Source of the DNA: Cercis canadensis
Taxonomy: Eukaryota > Streptophyta > Magnoliopsida > Fabales > Fabaceae
Direction: 5' to 3'
Length of the DNA stretch: 64,000 bases
NCBI GenBank assembly: GCA_003255065.1
Contig: QAOA01003192.1
Location: 709,846 to 773,845 of the forward strand
The translations under genes were made by a program, and so were the position numbers. Below the pieces are notes generated by a model. That model was not told where the DNA came from and did not search any database. It saw nothing but the letters and a program-made list of their open reading frames with translations. This document shows positions 50,001 to 60,876 of this stretch, piece by piece; the stretch's first letter is position 1, and the number at the start of each line of letters is the position of its first letter.

Positions 50001-52284
50001 GTAAGTTTGGCTTCATCGGAAAGTTACTGTTAAGCCCACTTCCTGGGTTACAAAAAAAAATAAAAAGACATGATTTTCTAATTGCTGTATGAGTATGAGG
50101 CAGTCACATTTATACTTTAGAACTTAGAAGGCTTTCTTAGTTCTGATTCAAGTGGAACTTTCTTGGCAATTTATTTGGGGACTGATATTGAATTATGCTA
50201 ACAGGAAAATCCACAAGTTGATCAGTGGTGGGAGGAAGTGTGATGATAACAGCACGGCTCCGCCATGCACTGGGTAGAAATCTGGATGTAGATTCTGTGG
50301 AATTGTTCCTATAACTGTGTGTGTTTGTGAATTTATTGGCTTACATATGAAAATGTATATACATAAATATGCACATGCTGCAGATGCATTTTATGTTACT
50401 TCTCTATTAAAAGTAACTAAATGAATTGCAGGTTTGTGGAAATGATGGCTCCTGTTTTCTCAAAGGCATCTTGGCGTTGTGTGTGGCATATGATTCAGGT
50501 TTGTCATCCCAAATGAAATTTAAATAGGCAGTACTCAAGAAACTGAATTTCAATAAGTAATCATTGGTTAGAAAATGTCTCATTTCTGATGTATACTTAT
50601 TACTAAGTAAACCAATGGCAAGTGTCAAAGAACCATTTCTCGCATTATCTTAAGTTGTTAGATGAAGGACCAAGAATGAGTTTTATCCAACATGCTCTGC
50701 TTGCTAAAGCCTTTGGGCTTGAAGTGTGAATTAAGCATAAACACACTTATATCTTGTGCTGAAATTTAATTTAATCAAGAGAAATTGGAGTAGCAAGGAT
50801 TGAACTAATCCTGACCATATGGTCGAAGAGGTTCTGATAAAGTCAAGAACTTACTCTCCCAAAAGCTTAAGCCATTAAGTGAAGGCTGAAGATTGGTTTT
50901 ATGTCTAACAACTATCATACATCCTATTTGTGAACTTCTCACTCTTTCAAAATTCCGTTTCATTGTCTAATAATAATAGCGGATCTGTATGTTAATTTTA
51001 AGTTAACAGATGGTTTCTGAAGCTCAAAAAGTTTAAGTCTTTCCTATATCTGAACTTGGTTAAATAAACAAGTTCCTTAATATAAGATTGAACTGCTTAC
51101 CAGTAAAATGGTTTAGGCTTCACAAAAATTTAGCTTAAATATCTATGACATGTCATTCTTCCATGTATTCTTTGACAGAATGATCTAGTTCATGCATGGG
51201 GCTTGGACTTTCAGCTGGGTTATTGTGCGCAGGTAATAATTTCCCTATTCTCAAATGACGTTCTTTTAAATATTTCTGTGTACCTTTCCTTGAGGTGTGA
51301 AGCATATTGCTGGATAGGGTGATCGGACTAAAAATATTGGTATAGTTGATGCTGAGTATATAGCACACTATGGTCTTCCAACACTTGGGGGCTCCACAGC
51401 AAACAAGGTTAGAAACTTAAATTTTTGAAGATCCAATTTAACTGGTTAGTTAATTAGAGGAGGGCATCTATCCTCTTTGGAAAGGAATTTTATACCTTGC
51501 TTTGACTCATTATGTGTCACATTGGTATAGTTGACGCAAACTGAGTTTCACTAGATTCACTTAAACAATGTGAATCTAGTAAAATTCAAGTTGTGGTACA
51601 GTTGTTGCAAACTGAGTTTCTTGGATTCACTTGAACTTTTTTTCTGTATTGCTGGGATGTGAATCAAGTAAAATAATTGTATCAGTGTGACAGAGTGACT
51701 AAAAGCAGTGTATAAATATCACTGTCAAGGGCGTGTATAATATACCTAATTAGAATGATGTCATCTTAACAACTTGATCTCTCCCTCTCTTTCTACTCTC
51801 CATTTTTCCCCTAATTCATGTTTGACTAATGTTTTTAATCATCACTGCAGACATCTGCCGGAACCCAAGTTGATCAAAATAAAACTGTGTTAAATGCAGA
51901 AGTGGTAAGAGCCTAAAGTACATTTTCTCTTTGTTCCATTCTTTACTTATTAAAACTTGTTAATTACTTGTTGGTTTGCAGGTAACATCATCTTCAAATC
52001 AATCTGATGCTAGATCTGAGGTAAGCCTTGAATTTTACTCTTTTAAGAACATGTATACTTGGTGAAATAATCATATATGTAAACAGAACAATCACATAAC
52101 ACCAAGAGGTGTTTTGATCATTTTGTGCGGTATAGCAGACACTTACTTTCATGCCTTCAGCACTTTTTGATTCATTGATTTTTGGCAGGTGAGAAAACAA
52201 TCCTATGTTGAACTGGAGATCTTCAAGAATAGATGGAAAAAGGCGGTCAAGGACGACGGTTGCTGGAATGATCCTTTTCAATAA
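35991..52284 (+). CDS. DUF707 family protein (interrupted in this assembly)
   Basis: Plant DUF707 protein, a predicted single-pass membrane, glycosyltransferase-like protein of unknown activity. Exons: 35991–36008, 36604–36726, 36977–37036, 37301–37402, then (second copy) 48671–48742, 48834–48952, 49069–49170, 49797–49913, 50205–50273, 50432–50498, 51179–51232, 51318–51407, 51851–51904, 51982–52020, 52189–52284. They sum to 1182 nt and close in frame at TAA, giving 393 aa. A hydrophobic segment (about residues 20–43) is a signal anchor. Family phrases include LEMRPLWG, MAVGIKQKESVNKIV, NFVVMLFHYDG, FLWDEDLGVENF and HAWGLDFQLGYCAQGDR. Exons 5 and 6 also occur at 39193–39264 and 39356–39459, where exon 6 is cut by a retrotransposon. 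Exon 6 differs between copies: IFYEW at the first, IFDEW at the second. The start is the first ATG of the in-frame exon; the true 5' end is uncertain. Confidence 0.88.
36277..36341. repeat. 32-bp direct repeat around a single N
   Basis: 36277–36308 and 36310–36341 match with one mismatch across the N at 36309. It lies in intron 1 of the DUF707 gene and is probably a join artefact. Confidence 0.8.
37211..37276 (-). repeat. Dispersed repeat, copy 2
   Basis: Inverted relative of 33415–33480, located in intron 3 of the DUF707 gene, ending 24 bp before exon 4. Confidence 0.5.
37997..38042. repeat. Poly-T run ending at an N
   Basis: A run of about 45 T stops at the N at 38042. The second copy has only short T runs at the same place, so the long run may be a sequencing or gap-filling artefact at a contig end. 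Confidence 0.7.
38440..38640. repeat. 41-bp minisatellite inside the hAT-like element (first copy)
   Basis: Roughly five imperfect units built around CAGCGCTGGGCGCCAG and CCCAGAGCTGAGCGCCAG. The second copy of the element (47960–48090) has fewer units, about three. Confidence 0.75.
39460..40235 (-). repeat. Probable 3' LTR of the Tat-like retrotransposon
   Basis: Read on the minus strand, the element ends here inside DUF707 exon 6. The plus-strand boundary TGACGAAG starts at 39460, right after coding bases shared with the second gene copy, so the LTR would end in CA. The inner end is placed near 40235, next to a pyrimidine tract (40241–40256) that would be the polypurine tract on the minus strand. 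The matching 5' LTR is not in the window, so neither LTR identity nor target duplication can be checked. The candidate target site is GCTAT at 39455–39459. Confidence 0.55.
40084..40091 (+). promoter_or_regulatory. TATA-like box facing the antisense ORF
   Basis: TATAAATA on the plus strand lies about 170 bp upstream of the antisense ORF start, inside the LTR. It could drive antisense transcription from the LTR. Weak, position-based evidence. Confidence 0.35.
40262..42347 (+). pseudogene. Antisense ORF of the Tat-like element (gypsy-type domain protein)
   Basis: Plant Tat elements carry an ORF opposite to gag-pol whose product has the 'putative gypsy-type transposon' (Transposase_28-like) domain; its function is unknown. 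Here it starts at ATG 40262. LPLTDFEMEFLRVENAAP and WGFLRAF belong to the conserved domain. Breaks: a 1-base frameshift in a T run near 40640–40645, a TGA at 40843–40845 where the sense reading would have CGA, and a further frame change near 41370–41390. A probable intron lies at about 41051–41141. The C-terminal part (41520–42347) is a long charged coiled coil rich in Ala, Glu and Arg, then an acidic tail. The copy is non-functional. Confidence 0.7.
42585..42940. repeat. Six-unit tandem repeat of 61–64 bp inside the retrotransposon
   Basis: Each unit begins GCACTCGCGATGGAGGTTGC and contains CGGTGTG and GTGACCGGCTGAGGTTT. Units start near 42589, 42650, 42712, 42773, 42837 and 42898. The first is most diverged and one has a 3-bp insertion. 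The array lies between integrase and the antisense ORF, a place where Tat-type elements often carry tandem repeats. Confidence 0.9.
42980..47383 (-). pseudogene. Gag-pol polyprotein of the Tat-like retrotransposon
   Basis: One continuous minus-strand frame runs from the N to 42980, broken only by a TGA at 46351–46349. Gag remains from its zinc-knuckle-like end (YCAFHQGRGHDTDDC). The protease active site reads DQES at 46675–46661, where plant relatives usually have D-x-G, so Gly is replaced by Glu. Reverse transcriptase has YVDD (45523–45509). A first RNase H (FFLYLASSEHAVSSALV) is followed by a second, archaeal-type RNase H (LSVDGSSNLKGGSAG, NNQAEYEAL, QTDSKLV). Integrase has the HHCC finger (HLGICGHHIG, CDKCQKF) and the DDE residues (LDLLGPF, TTDNGTQF, EHPQANGQVEAANR). 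The RT-to-integrase part is intact; the nonsense codon and protease change make the copy probably non-autonomous. Confidence 0.9.
47385..48592. mobile_element. hAT-like element, second copy (left end cut at the N)
   Basis: Begins at the base after the N with GGTTCATGGGCTGAGCCC, equivalent to position 37854, and runs to CCAGCTCT at 48585–48592. It is nearly identical to 37854–39114 apart from substitutions, fewer minisatellite units, and about 40 bp (CCAGCTTTCAATTGCCC and following) missing from the first copy. The following DUF707 exons 5 and 6 are duplicated as well. Confidence 0.75.
47960..48090. repeat. 41-bp minisatellite (second copy)
   Basis: About three units of the same 41-bp repeat as at 38440–38640. 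The difference in unit number separates the two copies. Confidence 0.7.
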
Positions 52285-52857
52285 CCACCACAACATAGCA
52301 AAATCCAGTGATATTTTTGTAATGGCATAGTGATTTGCTCACAGTGACTAGCTGGCGTTGGGAAATTTATCCAACTCTTGATGATCCACATGGTCAAGTC
52401 TTGTCATCCCTATACTGCAGAATTTGTAATGTGTACAATTCTTGATTTGTAATATTCACTAATTCATCAAAAACACTCCCCTTATAGCAAGAAATGAAAG
52501 CTAAGTTTTCTTCCTTTGATTTATTGACAGTCCATTTGATTCAGTGAACCCAGTTTAACAAAATATGTTCAGAGATAAGACTAGAGACATGACTTTACAA
52601 CGCAAGAGTTAGAAAGAGACATATGAAAAAGTTTTAACAAATTATGTTCAGACGGAGAATTACCTACAATCCCCATCCTGAACGGGGGATTTTGCCATCC
52701 CTATGCTATACAAAAAGAGACAGGAAACTTATTTTTGCTATCATTCCATACATGAAAAGGCAGCAAATTTATTTTTCAAAATCCTCTATGAGCAGCAGCT
52801 TTTCCTGAAGTTCTCTAAGCCAAATGAAGAGAAGTACAGAAAAGAGACAGAGACTGT

Positions 52858-52913
<56 letters not shown>

Positions 52914-53075
52914 ATCTAGAAATCAAAGGTGATACAGAATCAAGTTTTATTACCCAAGAAAAAAGGAAAAGAGAGAGAAAAGGTGATGATGTAACAACAT
53001 GCTGACAAGTTTTTGTAGAGAAAAATATACATAATTGAAATTTTAAGTACATCAGGAAGCAATCAGAAAGTATCA
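52285..53075. other. Convergent intergenic region
   Basis: Holds the 3' ends of the DUF707 gene (plus) and the hydrolase gene (minus). An (AT)n microsatellite lies at 52862–52911. No other gene. Confidence 0.5.
52862..52911. repeat. (AT)25 microsatellite
   Basis: A perfect alternating AT run of about 50 bp. It generates a false open frame of repeated Tyr-Ile. Confidence 0.95.
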
Positions 53076-56000
53076 TCAAATTCTGGTCCTTTTGCTTATT
53101 ATCCTAGAAATAATTTGTCCAAGTTCTTCACCAGAATCTTCCTGCACATGGTGCCCTGCCTGCAAAGTGCAAGAAGTTAACTGCACTTTTCTGCTGTGAG
53201 AACAAGTTTAACCACTAACTAAAGCAAGATATATAAGGAGCAGGAATTGCCATAATCTTACTTCAAAACAATCATATTATTTAATTTAAATTCTATGACA
53301 TAGCTAACGATGAATTCATTGCAAACAGACGGTAGATAAACAAGACAAACTAAGAAATTGGAAGGTAGATAATTTAAGCTAACATAGTGTTATCAGATGT
53401 GATCTCAGCAGAAGAAAGTGTACAAATATATTAAAGTATCTATATTGACTTCAACATTTTAAGATTCTTCCATTCTTTCCTCATTATGTAGAAGCTTGTG
53501 TACAAATAGGTATTAAATTTTTGGAGAACATGAGTTCAATCATGAATCTAGTCTAATTGTTTTGGTGGGAAGTTTTAAAAAGCTTTCTGCTTATACAACA
53601 ATGAAGATTGCGAACTTCTGTTTTTCCTTTTCCCACAACACAGAAATGCATCACTTCATAATTAAATCTGACTCTGGATAATAGCAGTGGTTTTTTCTTC
53701 TCTTTTTTTTTTTTTGGATAAAATGGATAATAGCAGTGACTCCATCAAAACTGAAACCAGATTTTCTAGTAACTTAATCAAATATCAGCACACAATCTGT
53801 AGAACTGAGGACTGAAATGATCGGACCATAAGAAGAAAGTGAGAATCCAGAAGAATCATTTGCCATGAAAATACATTCTCTCAAAAAGTCAAAATGCTTA
53901 TAAAATCTATGAATGAATACTCATATTGCTGTCATTTCACAGAAACTCCTTCTCTTTTCACAAAATAACTGGTTACTAGAAAGCTTCTTAGTTGCAGATA
54001 AGCATGGCAAAGGTGATAAAATCCGGCTTGCCATAAATGAGAACTTACAAACAGGCAGCTGTTCAACTGAGAATAATTTCTTCCAAGGGAAACCAGTGGA
54101 AAAATAGAATTCCAAGAAGACATGCATGTATGTGCAAAAGAATAGTGCAGTATTTACACTTAAAACTTCAATGAGCTTATGGTTGGAATCCTTGCAGAAA
54201 TCTTCCACTCCATCATAGCTCAACCAGCGGTCCCTTTGGCCCCAACATATCGCTGTTTGAACTTTCCAATTTTCATCCTTAAGTATTTTCTGCATATCCT
54301 CCACATAGGTCTGAAAGGAAAAATGAATTAGACAAACACCAATGTTACTAACTCACTATGAAATGCAACTTTTCTTTTCTTTCTGATCAAGAGTATAAGT
54401 TGTCATTTCGGAGCTTTAATCAAGCACAAGAGAAGCAAGTTCTTTTATTTTTTTTTTCTCTAGGTAAATAGCGACTGCATTTGCAATTAAGGGGATTCGA
54501 ACCAGGGAAATAGCCTTATGACTTGAAGCACACTATACTAAGCTAGAGTTCTTCCTCGCAAGAAAAGCGAGCTTGAGAAAACAATATCATAGAAAGTACA
54601 TCATAGTCAAACAAAAATGACTGTTAACTTCTTCTCCATATTTTGAATACATAAGAGGAAATATTTAATGAAAACATGCAACAGGGAGAACAAAATTGAT
54701 ATAATGTTTTGACTGTTATAAAGACTAAATATTCACCTTGAGGTCTTTCTTCATGGCCCTGCTAATTGCATTTAGCGCAAAACCTGAGGAACCAGAGGTG
54801 AGATAGGGTCTTCTATAGACCATTGCATCTTCTTCTTTCATTTTATAAGGACCACAACTTGTCAGAGCTTTATCACTGGCCCTCAAGGGATCCTAGCCAT
54901 GCAGAAGAAAAATATGGTAAAGAAACTTAACGGACCAATACTTTTAAGTTTCAGCAGATAGACATGCATTTTTAGAACTTGAATGAGATCATAAAACCTT
55001 GAATACCTGAGAAAATATTTCACCTAGCAGAAAATTGCTGAATATGGACAATGTTGATGGAAGTTTGGCATGTTTGGCTGTTAGCTTATAAAATAAGAAA
55101 GAAGAATTCAAATTAGTAATCATCAACACAGCTTGGAAAAATATACAAAGAAAGAGGAAATAAATGTAAACTGATATTTAAAATTCTTATATTGTGTTCT
55201 GCCCAAAAACAAATATTTATTTAAATAAGATAAAATAAACTTGAACAAGGACTCCAAAGCCTACCATCCTCTTAAACAAGATTTCCCTTTCATCTACCAT
55301 ATCATAATCATAATCATTAAATTCATACTCAATGAAATTTCCAAGACGAAAAATTATGGTTATTCTACAAGCAGATCAATGCATGCATAGAATATAGTAA
55401 TATTTTAGAAATAAGAAGAAAAACAAAGTGTCACAACACTCGGGAAAACTTTTGTAGTTTGATTAATTGTTGAGATGCACGGTAACAATGTAAACCAATC
55501 AAATCTTGGAAAGATTTTTGCAAGAGAGAAACAAACTTGATGAGTGAAATATACGTACAGGAGGATTAATGAGAATTAAGTCATTAAGCTTTTCCTGATG
55601 AGAGCTGGCATACTTTACTACAACTGGTGAAAAATAGCCCTGGGAAAAAAGAAGATTAAACAATTTCCATCCAAATGTCAAAGAACAGATCATTTTAACT
55701 GGAACATCCATGCTTCTTATAAAAAACGCAAACTTACCTGGACAACAAGGGAGACTTTAGTAGCAGCAAATTCATTGATAAGTGACTCTAAGGATGACAC
55801 ATATTCTGCCAGGAAAAAGAAAGATAACTGCATTTTTCACCCCACTTAATTTTAATATGAAGAATTCTTAATACAGAGAAAAACTAATATCACAAAAGCA
55901 GTTACCATCCAATGTGTAGTCAAACCCATATCCTGGTTGAGGCTTATCAGAAAACCCAAATCCTAAAAGAGGAGAAAATCAAGGGAAGTTTTCTGTTAAT

Positions 56001-58455
56001 TCAGCGAGGTTCATTTGAAAAAAAAAAAATATTTCTGACAAGAAACAATAGTAAAAGTTGTTCCATAAGTAAAATAAATAATAGTTCAGATACGTATGCT
56101 CAACTTTCTTGAACAAAAAAATTTGCAAATGACATGCATATACTCTCACCCCATTCATAAATTTTTATTTTTTTGGCTGCTAACCCAATTCATAATTTGC
56201 TAAAAGAAAATCAAAGCAACATTCTACTATTAATCCAGATAAATTCTAGAAAGCCAAAGGATAATCATAACAAAAAATATTCTGAAGATATGTAATATGA
56301 ATTCTACCCTCAATAACTGTTCTGAAAGAGACAGCATATAGTTCATGAAGAGGAATTCNATAACAAAAACTATTCTGAAGATATGTAATATGAACTCTAC
56401 CCTCAATAACTGTTCTGAAAGAGACAGCATATAGTTCATGAAGAGGAATTCATACAGTTATCATACACTTACATAGTCAAATTTCAGATTCAAGGAATAC
56501 TACAAACTTTATTCTAACATCTTGATCTGACTTATTTCATAGAAATGTCACAGAAAGAGCAATAGCAGAAAGTATATGTCATAATATGGCCACAACTAGC
56601 ATCAAAGGATGAATTAAGGTAATTCTAATCACAATTCCCTTTTTTTTCAAAAAAAAGGAAAAAAAAAGTGATCTTACCTAGCCAGTCAAAAGTTATGGCA
56701 TGAAAGTCCTTAGAGAGTATGGGAAGAACTTTGCGGTAAGAATATGCCTGTCAGCAGCATCAATCACCAGTAAAATTGTTGTCTCTGTATATAATAATTT
56801 GGGTTGAAACTAATTCCTGAGCATTCACCTAACAGCTTAAATTTTTGGTGGATTGAACCCTTGAGACTGTACCAGAACCTTCTAGGGTCAGGAGTTTGAC
56901 TCTCACCATCCCATTGTCATTGTAAATTAAAATTTAGCATACTGTAGCAGTGGGTTTGCGTTTTGTGCATGCTTCAAGCATAAAGGGCTTACAACTTGGG
57001 AGTGAATTAGATATAAAACATATTCCTGAACCTTCATCTTAATCTTTTAGGTACTGGATTACGTCAGAGACCAATAAGATTTCATACAACAATATGGTAC
57101 TGGATGTCCTTCTATGCATGATCAACAAATAACACTCACCTGTGAAGGGAAACCATGGATTAATATGACTGGTGGATTATCAGCACTTCCGCTTTCAACA
57201 CAAAACCATCTATTATAGAAAAACCATAAGAAGAAAATATGTCTCAATCAGTAAACATGCCAATAATCCATGCTTATATCTTGCTGACTCAATTTCCTAA
57301 AGCTTTGACTTAATCTTTTACCTTCACTTATTTATATATGTTTATTATATCCATGTTGAGTTTGCTTCCAAAAAACACGTCAACTGCCAGTTTCTTATTT
57401 CATCCTTTCACTATTCTGTGTTCTATGGCATGGAAAAAGAGAATCATAAGTCTATTAAAAACACATCTGATTTACCTGAAAAAATCACCACTAGCTTGAG
57501 AACCAGCACCCATAGTTAGCCCAAAAATTGGATCTTTTGCCTTTCCAGAAGTACCAATATTTGAAAAAGCTTTCACCTGCAAATATCAGAAATTTGATGG
57601 ATTAGACCAGATGTGTTGAAAACAAATGCAATTTAAAATTTCTAGACTTTCGAATGTATTAGGATTCCAAAGTGGCAGGTCTTTTAGCATTCCTAATTGT
57701 ATTTGAATAAATGTCAAAGTTCAAATGAACCTTGTCATAAGTGAATTATTATAGCCTGATTAGGATCCTTGGGGAGTTATGGCAACTTCAACAGAGTTTT
57801 CTGTGACCAAAATCCCAGTGTCTATGGGGATAACTATGATTTTTGGAAGATCAAGATGCAAACTTTCTTGCATTCTCTCAGTAATTTCTGATAGTAACTT
57901 CACGATCAATCTGAACTATTTTCATGTTTTAACAAAAAAAAAAAACGTAAAAACAATATTTACCATTTTCCCTTGCTTAAACCATTCATCACTAGGACTT
58001 GGCTCGTCTGAATATTTTCCTGTCAGAAGATCCCAAACGATAAATTCTTCAAATTCCCACATCCATTAATTAAATAGTAAAGTTTTTATAAAAAAAAAAA
58101 TAAAGGACTAATTTAAATAGAAAAGTACCTCCACTGAAAGAGAAGCCATCTCCAACATCAACTGGAGCATCTAATAGATAACCCTGCACCAAAACTAACC
58201 AACGGTTGGAAACAAAATTCAATTTTTAAGAGAAAAAGAAAATTTTGAGTAAACCCATTAATTAAAAAAACATACTTGGTCTTCTCCATTGGATCTGCAA
58301 CTCAATTTAAGAGACTTTCTTGAAGGGTTTGGAGTGGGACCCGCTGATTGGAAGAGTCTACCAAGTACTGAGGGAGAAGCAGTTGTGGAAGAAGAATGAA
58401 GGGGGAAATGGGAACAAGAGTCTTGGAAAGCTGTTCTGGGTTGAATTGCTTGCAT
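53076..58455 (-). CDS. Alpha/beta-hydrolase-fold protein, probable plastid location
   Basis: Thirteen exons on the minus strand: 58455–58276, 58183–58129, 58019–57964, 57576–57476, 57209–57140, 56747–56678, 55962–55906, 55805–55738, 55639–55559, 55084–55007, 54892–54737, 54310–54158, 53159–53076; 402 aa, all borders GT–AG. The Ser/Thr-rich N-terminus looks like a chloroplast transit peptide. The fold is recognisable from the oxyanion segment VILIHGFPSQ (about 145–154), FDWLGFGFSD, and a C-terminal AGHHVQED that supplies the catalytic-type His. At the nucleophile elbow the protein reads VVQGYFSP (217–224), so the expected Ser or Asp position appears to be Gly. It resembles Arabidopsis AT4G12830 (from memory). 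Substrate unknown; it may be non-catalytic or use an atypical residue. Confidence 0.9.
54438..54553 (-). mobile_element. tRNA-derived SINE in hydrolase intron 12 to 11 spacer
   Basis: On the minus strand a box A-like TAGCTTAGTATAG (54545–54533) is followed about 30 bp later by a near-perfect box B, GGTTCGAATCCCC (54503–54491), then an A-rich tail (54460–54443). A 7-bp direct repeat AGTTCTT flanks it at 54438–54444 and 54547–54553. It does not fold as a complete tRNA. It lies in the intron between exons 54892–54737 and 54310–54158. Confidence 0.7.
56267..56451. repeat. 92-bp direct duplication around a single N
   Basis: 56267–56358 and 56360–56451 are the same 92 bases with a few mismatches, separated by the N at 56359. 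They lie in the hydrolase intron between exons 6 and 7 and are probably an unmerged join. Confidence 0.85.
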
Positions 58456-60876
58456 TGCTATGGAGTCGCTAGAAGCAATGGTTGTGGAGTGTGGACTCAA
58501 GAGGGAAAATGTAACAGAAAGACCGTTAAACAGTTTGATTCCAACATAAAAAAATAAATAAAAAACAACGAATGGGCCTGGTCCCTCTGGCAAGTGATAG
58601 GAATTCTCTGGTTGTCCAAACGTCTGCCTTTAATTACATGCCAACTTATTGACTATATTTTTCAAGTGCCACATCTCTCACCACTTTCATGAAAGAGCTC
58701 ATCCATAATTGGAAAATCAATGGTGAGCAATTAGTACCATAGACCATAGTTACTTGAAATGCATATAACATTCGTATTGTGCTCCTACATTTCTAATTTT
58801 GAATAAAACTCTCATTTAATATATTAAAACTATGTTACATGAGTATTGGTACGAGCTTAATATTTAATATGGTATGAAACTTTGGTACAACAATTTTTTA
58901 AAAAACAAGAATACATGTACATGGTACACCATATCATATAAATAATAAAATTCTCCAGTACAATAAATTATGTCATATTCTTTCACAAATTATGTCATGT
59001 TAATTAAATCTTGATCCTCTATTTTTATTAAAAAAAAATTAACAGCATAACTAATGTCACATCGCCATTATCATAAAAAAAAAAAAAAAATCTCTCTCCT
59101 TTTCTCTTTCTCTCTCTCTCTCTAGACAGTCGTCCTTCTCCATCGGCTATTCATCCTAATTTTTTTTCTTCATCGTCCATTACTAAATTAAAGTGGGCAT
59201 CCTTTGAGTTCGTCCTGAGCACAGCACGCTTTGCTTCCTTTTATGATTTTTCATTTTATATCTCTCTCAGGTATACCTACGCTACAGACGGAGAGAGAAA
59301 GAGAGGAGAAAAGGAAGAGCTTCTCACCAACTGTCAAGCTCAATCTTTGATCGTTCATCAATCACCAGCACAACCAAAAAACCAGAAAAAGGAAACGTTT
59401 GCATTCAGTAAAATCAATACAACCGCTTGCTGTTTGACTACTAAGATATGAAGTGAAGGAAATAATCGGAGTTGAATTGCTTATAAGATCGAATTAACAA
59501 GATTAAACAACTTTTCTCAGTAACCAGAAGGCTTCAAGGCTAACATTGTCATATAGGATTAATAGGAAGTGGAAATGACGTGGAGTGATCAGTGAACGAG
59601 CAAGATGAATGGGCGCGGGAGAGAAAGCGGAAAGGAGGGAGAAATTTTTTTTATATAAAAATGGTTACATGTCATTATTGAAAGGTCAAAATTTAACTAA
59701 TATGAGATTTAACATGACTAAATTTTAATCCGAATTTGTAAAAGATCAAAGTTAATAAAAAAAATAAGTGTAAAATAAAATCAAAATAAGTTTTTTAGCC
59801 ATTCAAAATGTAACAATTTTTTTTAAATAAAAAAAAAAGTTAAGATGAATTTTCTCCTAGTACGAATTTTAAGTTTTTGATACGTCTCAAAAATAAGTAC
59901 AAAATTGATTTTAAAGTACATGTGCAACATAATATTAAAGTCAAAAAATAAGTAAAATATGTATTTAATTAAAAGATCTTGTAAAAATAACCTATAAAAT
60001 ATTTTATACCATTTTAAGAAATAAAAAACTCCTTTAGCATTGGTTTAATGAATTTTTTTATATTTTTATTTACCTAATATATAAATAGACTTTTTTTTTT
60101 ACACTTGTAGTTAATGTGAATATAATTTTGATGTTAATTCTGATTTTTATTGTATTATTATTATAATATTTTTAATCAAAATTAAAAATTTTATGAATAT
60201 TAAATATTTTAAAATATGATTTATAATTTCATATCTAACAATAAGTTTAATATTATTTTTTAATAAAAAATAATGTTTTTGATTAAAAAGTAAATTTTAT
60301 TTTTAGGTTTAGTCAATAAAATATGCTAAAATACTTATGATAATTTATTAAAATTTATTATACTGAACCTGTATTTTGTATAGAAATTTTTTTTTATTAT
60401 AAAACATAATATACTCATGTACGAATAAATTTTTCTTTATCTATTACACAAGAATTTCTCTGATAAGAAATGCTATTATTACATTATAATTCTATACTAT
60501 TTTGTACTACAACGGCCCTAATTGAATTTGGTGTATTAAAAAAAAAATTGAGTAAGTCCAATTAAAATGATAAAGTAATTAATAAGTGTGATATAAAATA
60601 ATATAAAATTATAGAGTATGACTATGAGCAAGTATGATAATGATAAAGATGATAATAGACATAAGGTCAAATGGGCTTTAATCAGGCTAGGCCTGAGAGG
60701 TGTCGCTGGATAAGTTGGGCTCAGCTTAGCTGTGAAGGGAGACTCTACTATAGCTGAAAAAGTAAAAATTCTCCCTAGCAGCTGAAAAGTGTGACATTCA
60801 TCTGTGTCCATGGTTCCCAAGGCTTTTTCATCAGTGAGCTTCGTTCGGCTATGGTAGATAGCAGCAGAACGCAAAA
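58456..60876. other. Divergent intergenic region, hydrolase to methyltransferase
   Basis: 58456 to about 58640 is the hydrolase leader and promoter side. A (CT)n run lies near 59110–59124. 59640–60560 is extremely AT-rich. The 200 bp before 60877 is GC-richer and likely the methyltransferase promoter and leader. No other gene recognised. Confidence 0.5.

Noticed and set aside
52703..53005. Frame with repeated Tyr-Ile
   Set aside because: It is the translation of the (AT)n microsatellite.
54491..54545. Possible tRNA gene
   Set aside because: Box A and box B are present but no acceptor-stem pairing or anticodon arm closes; the A-rich tail and flanking repeats fit a SINE.
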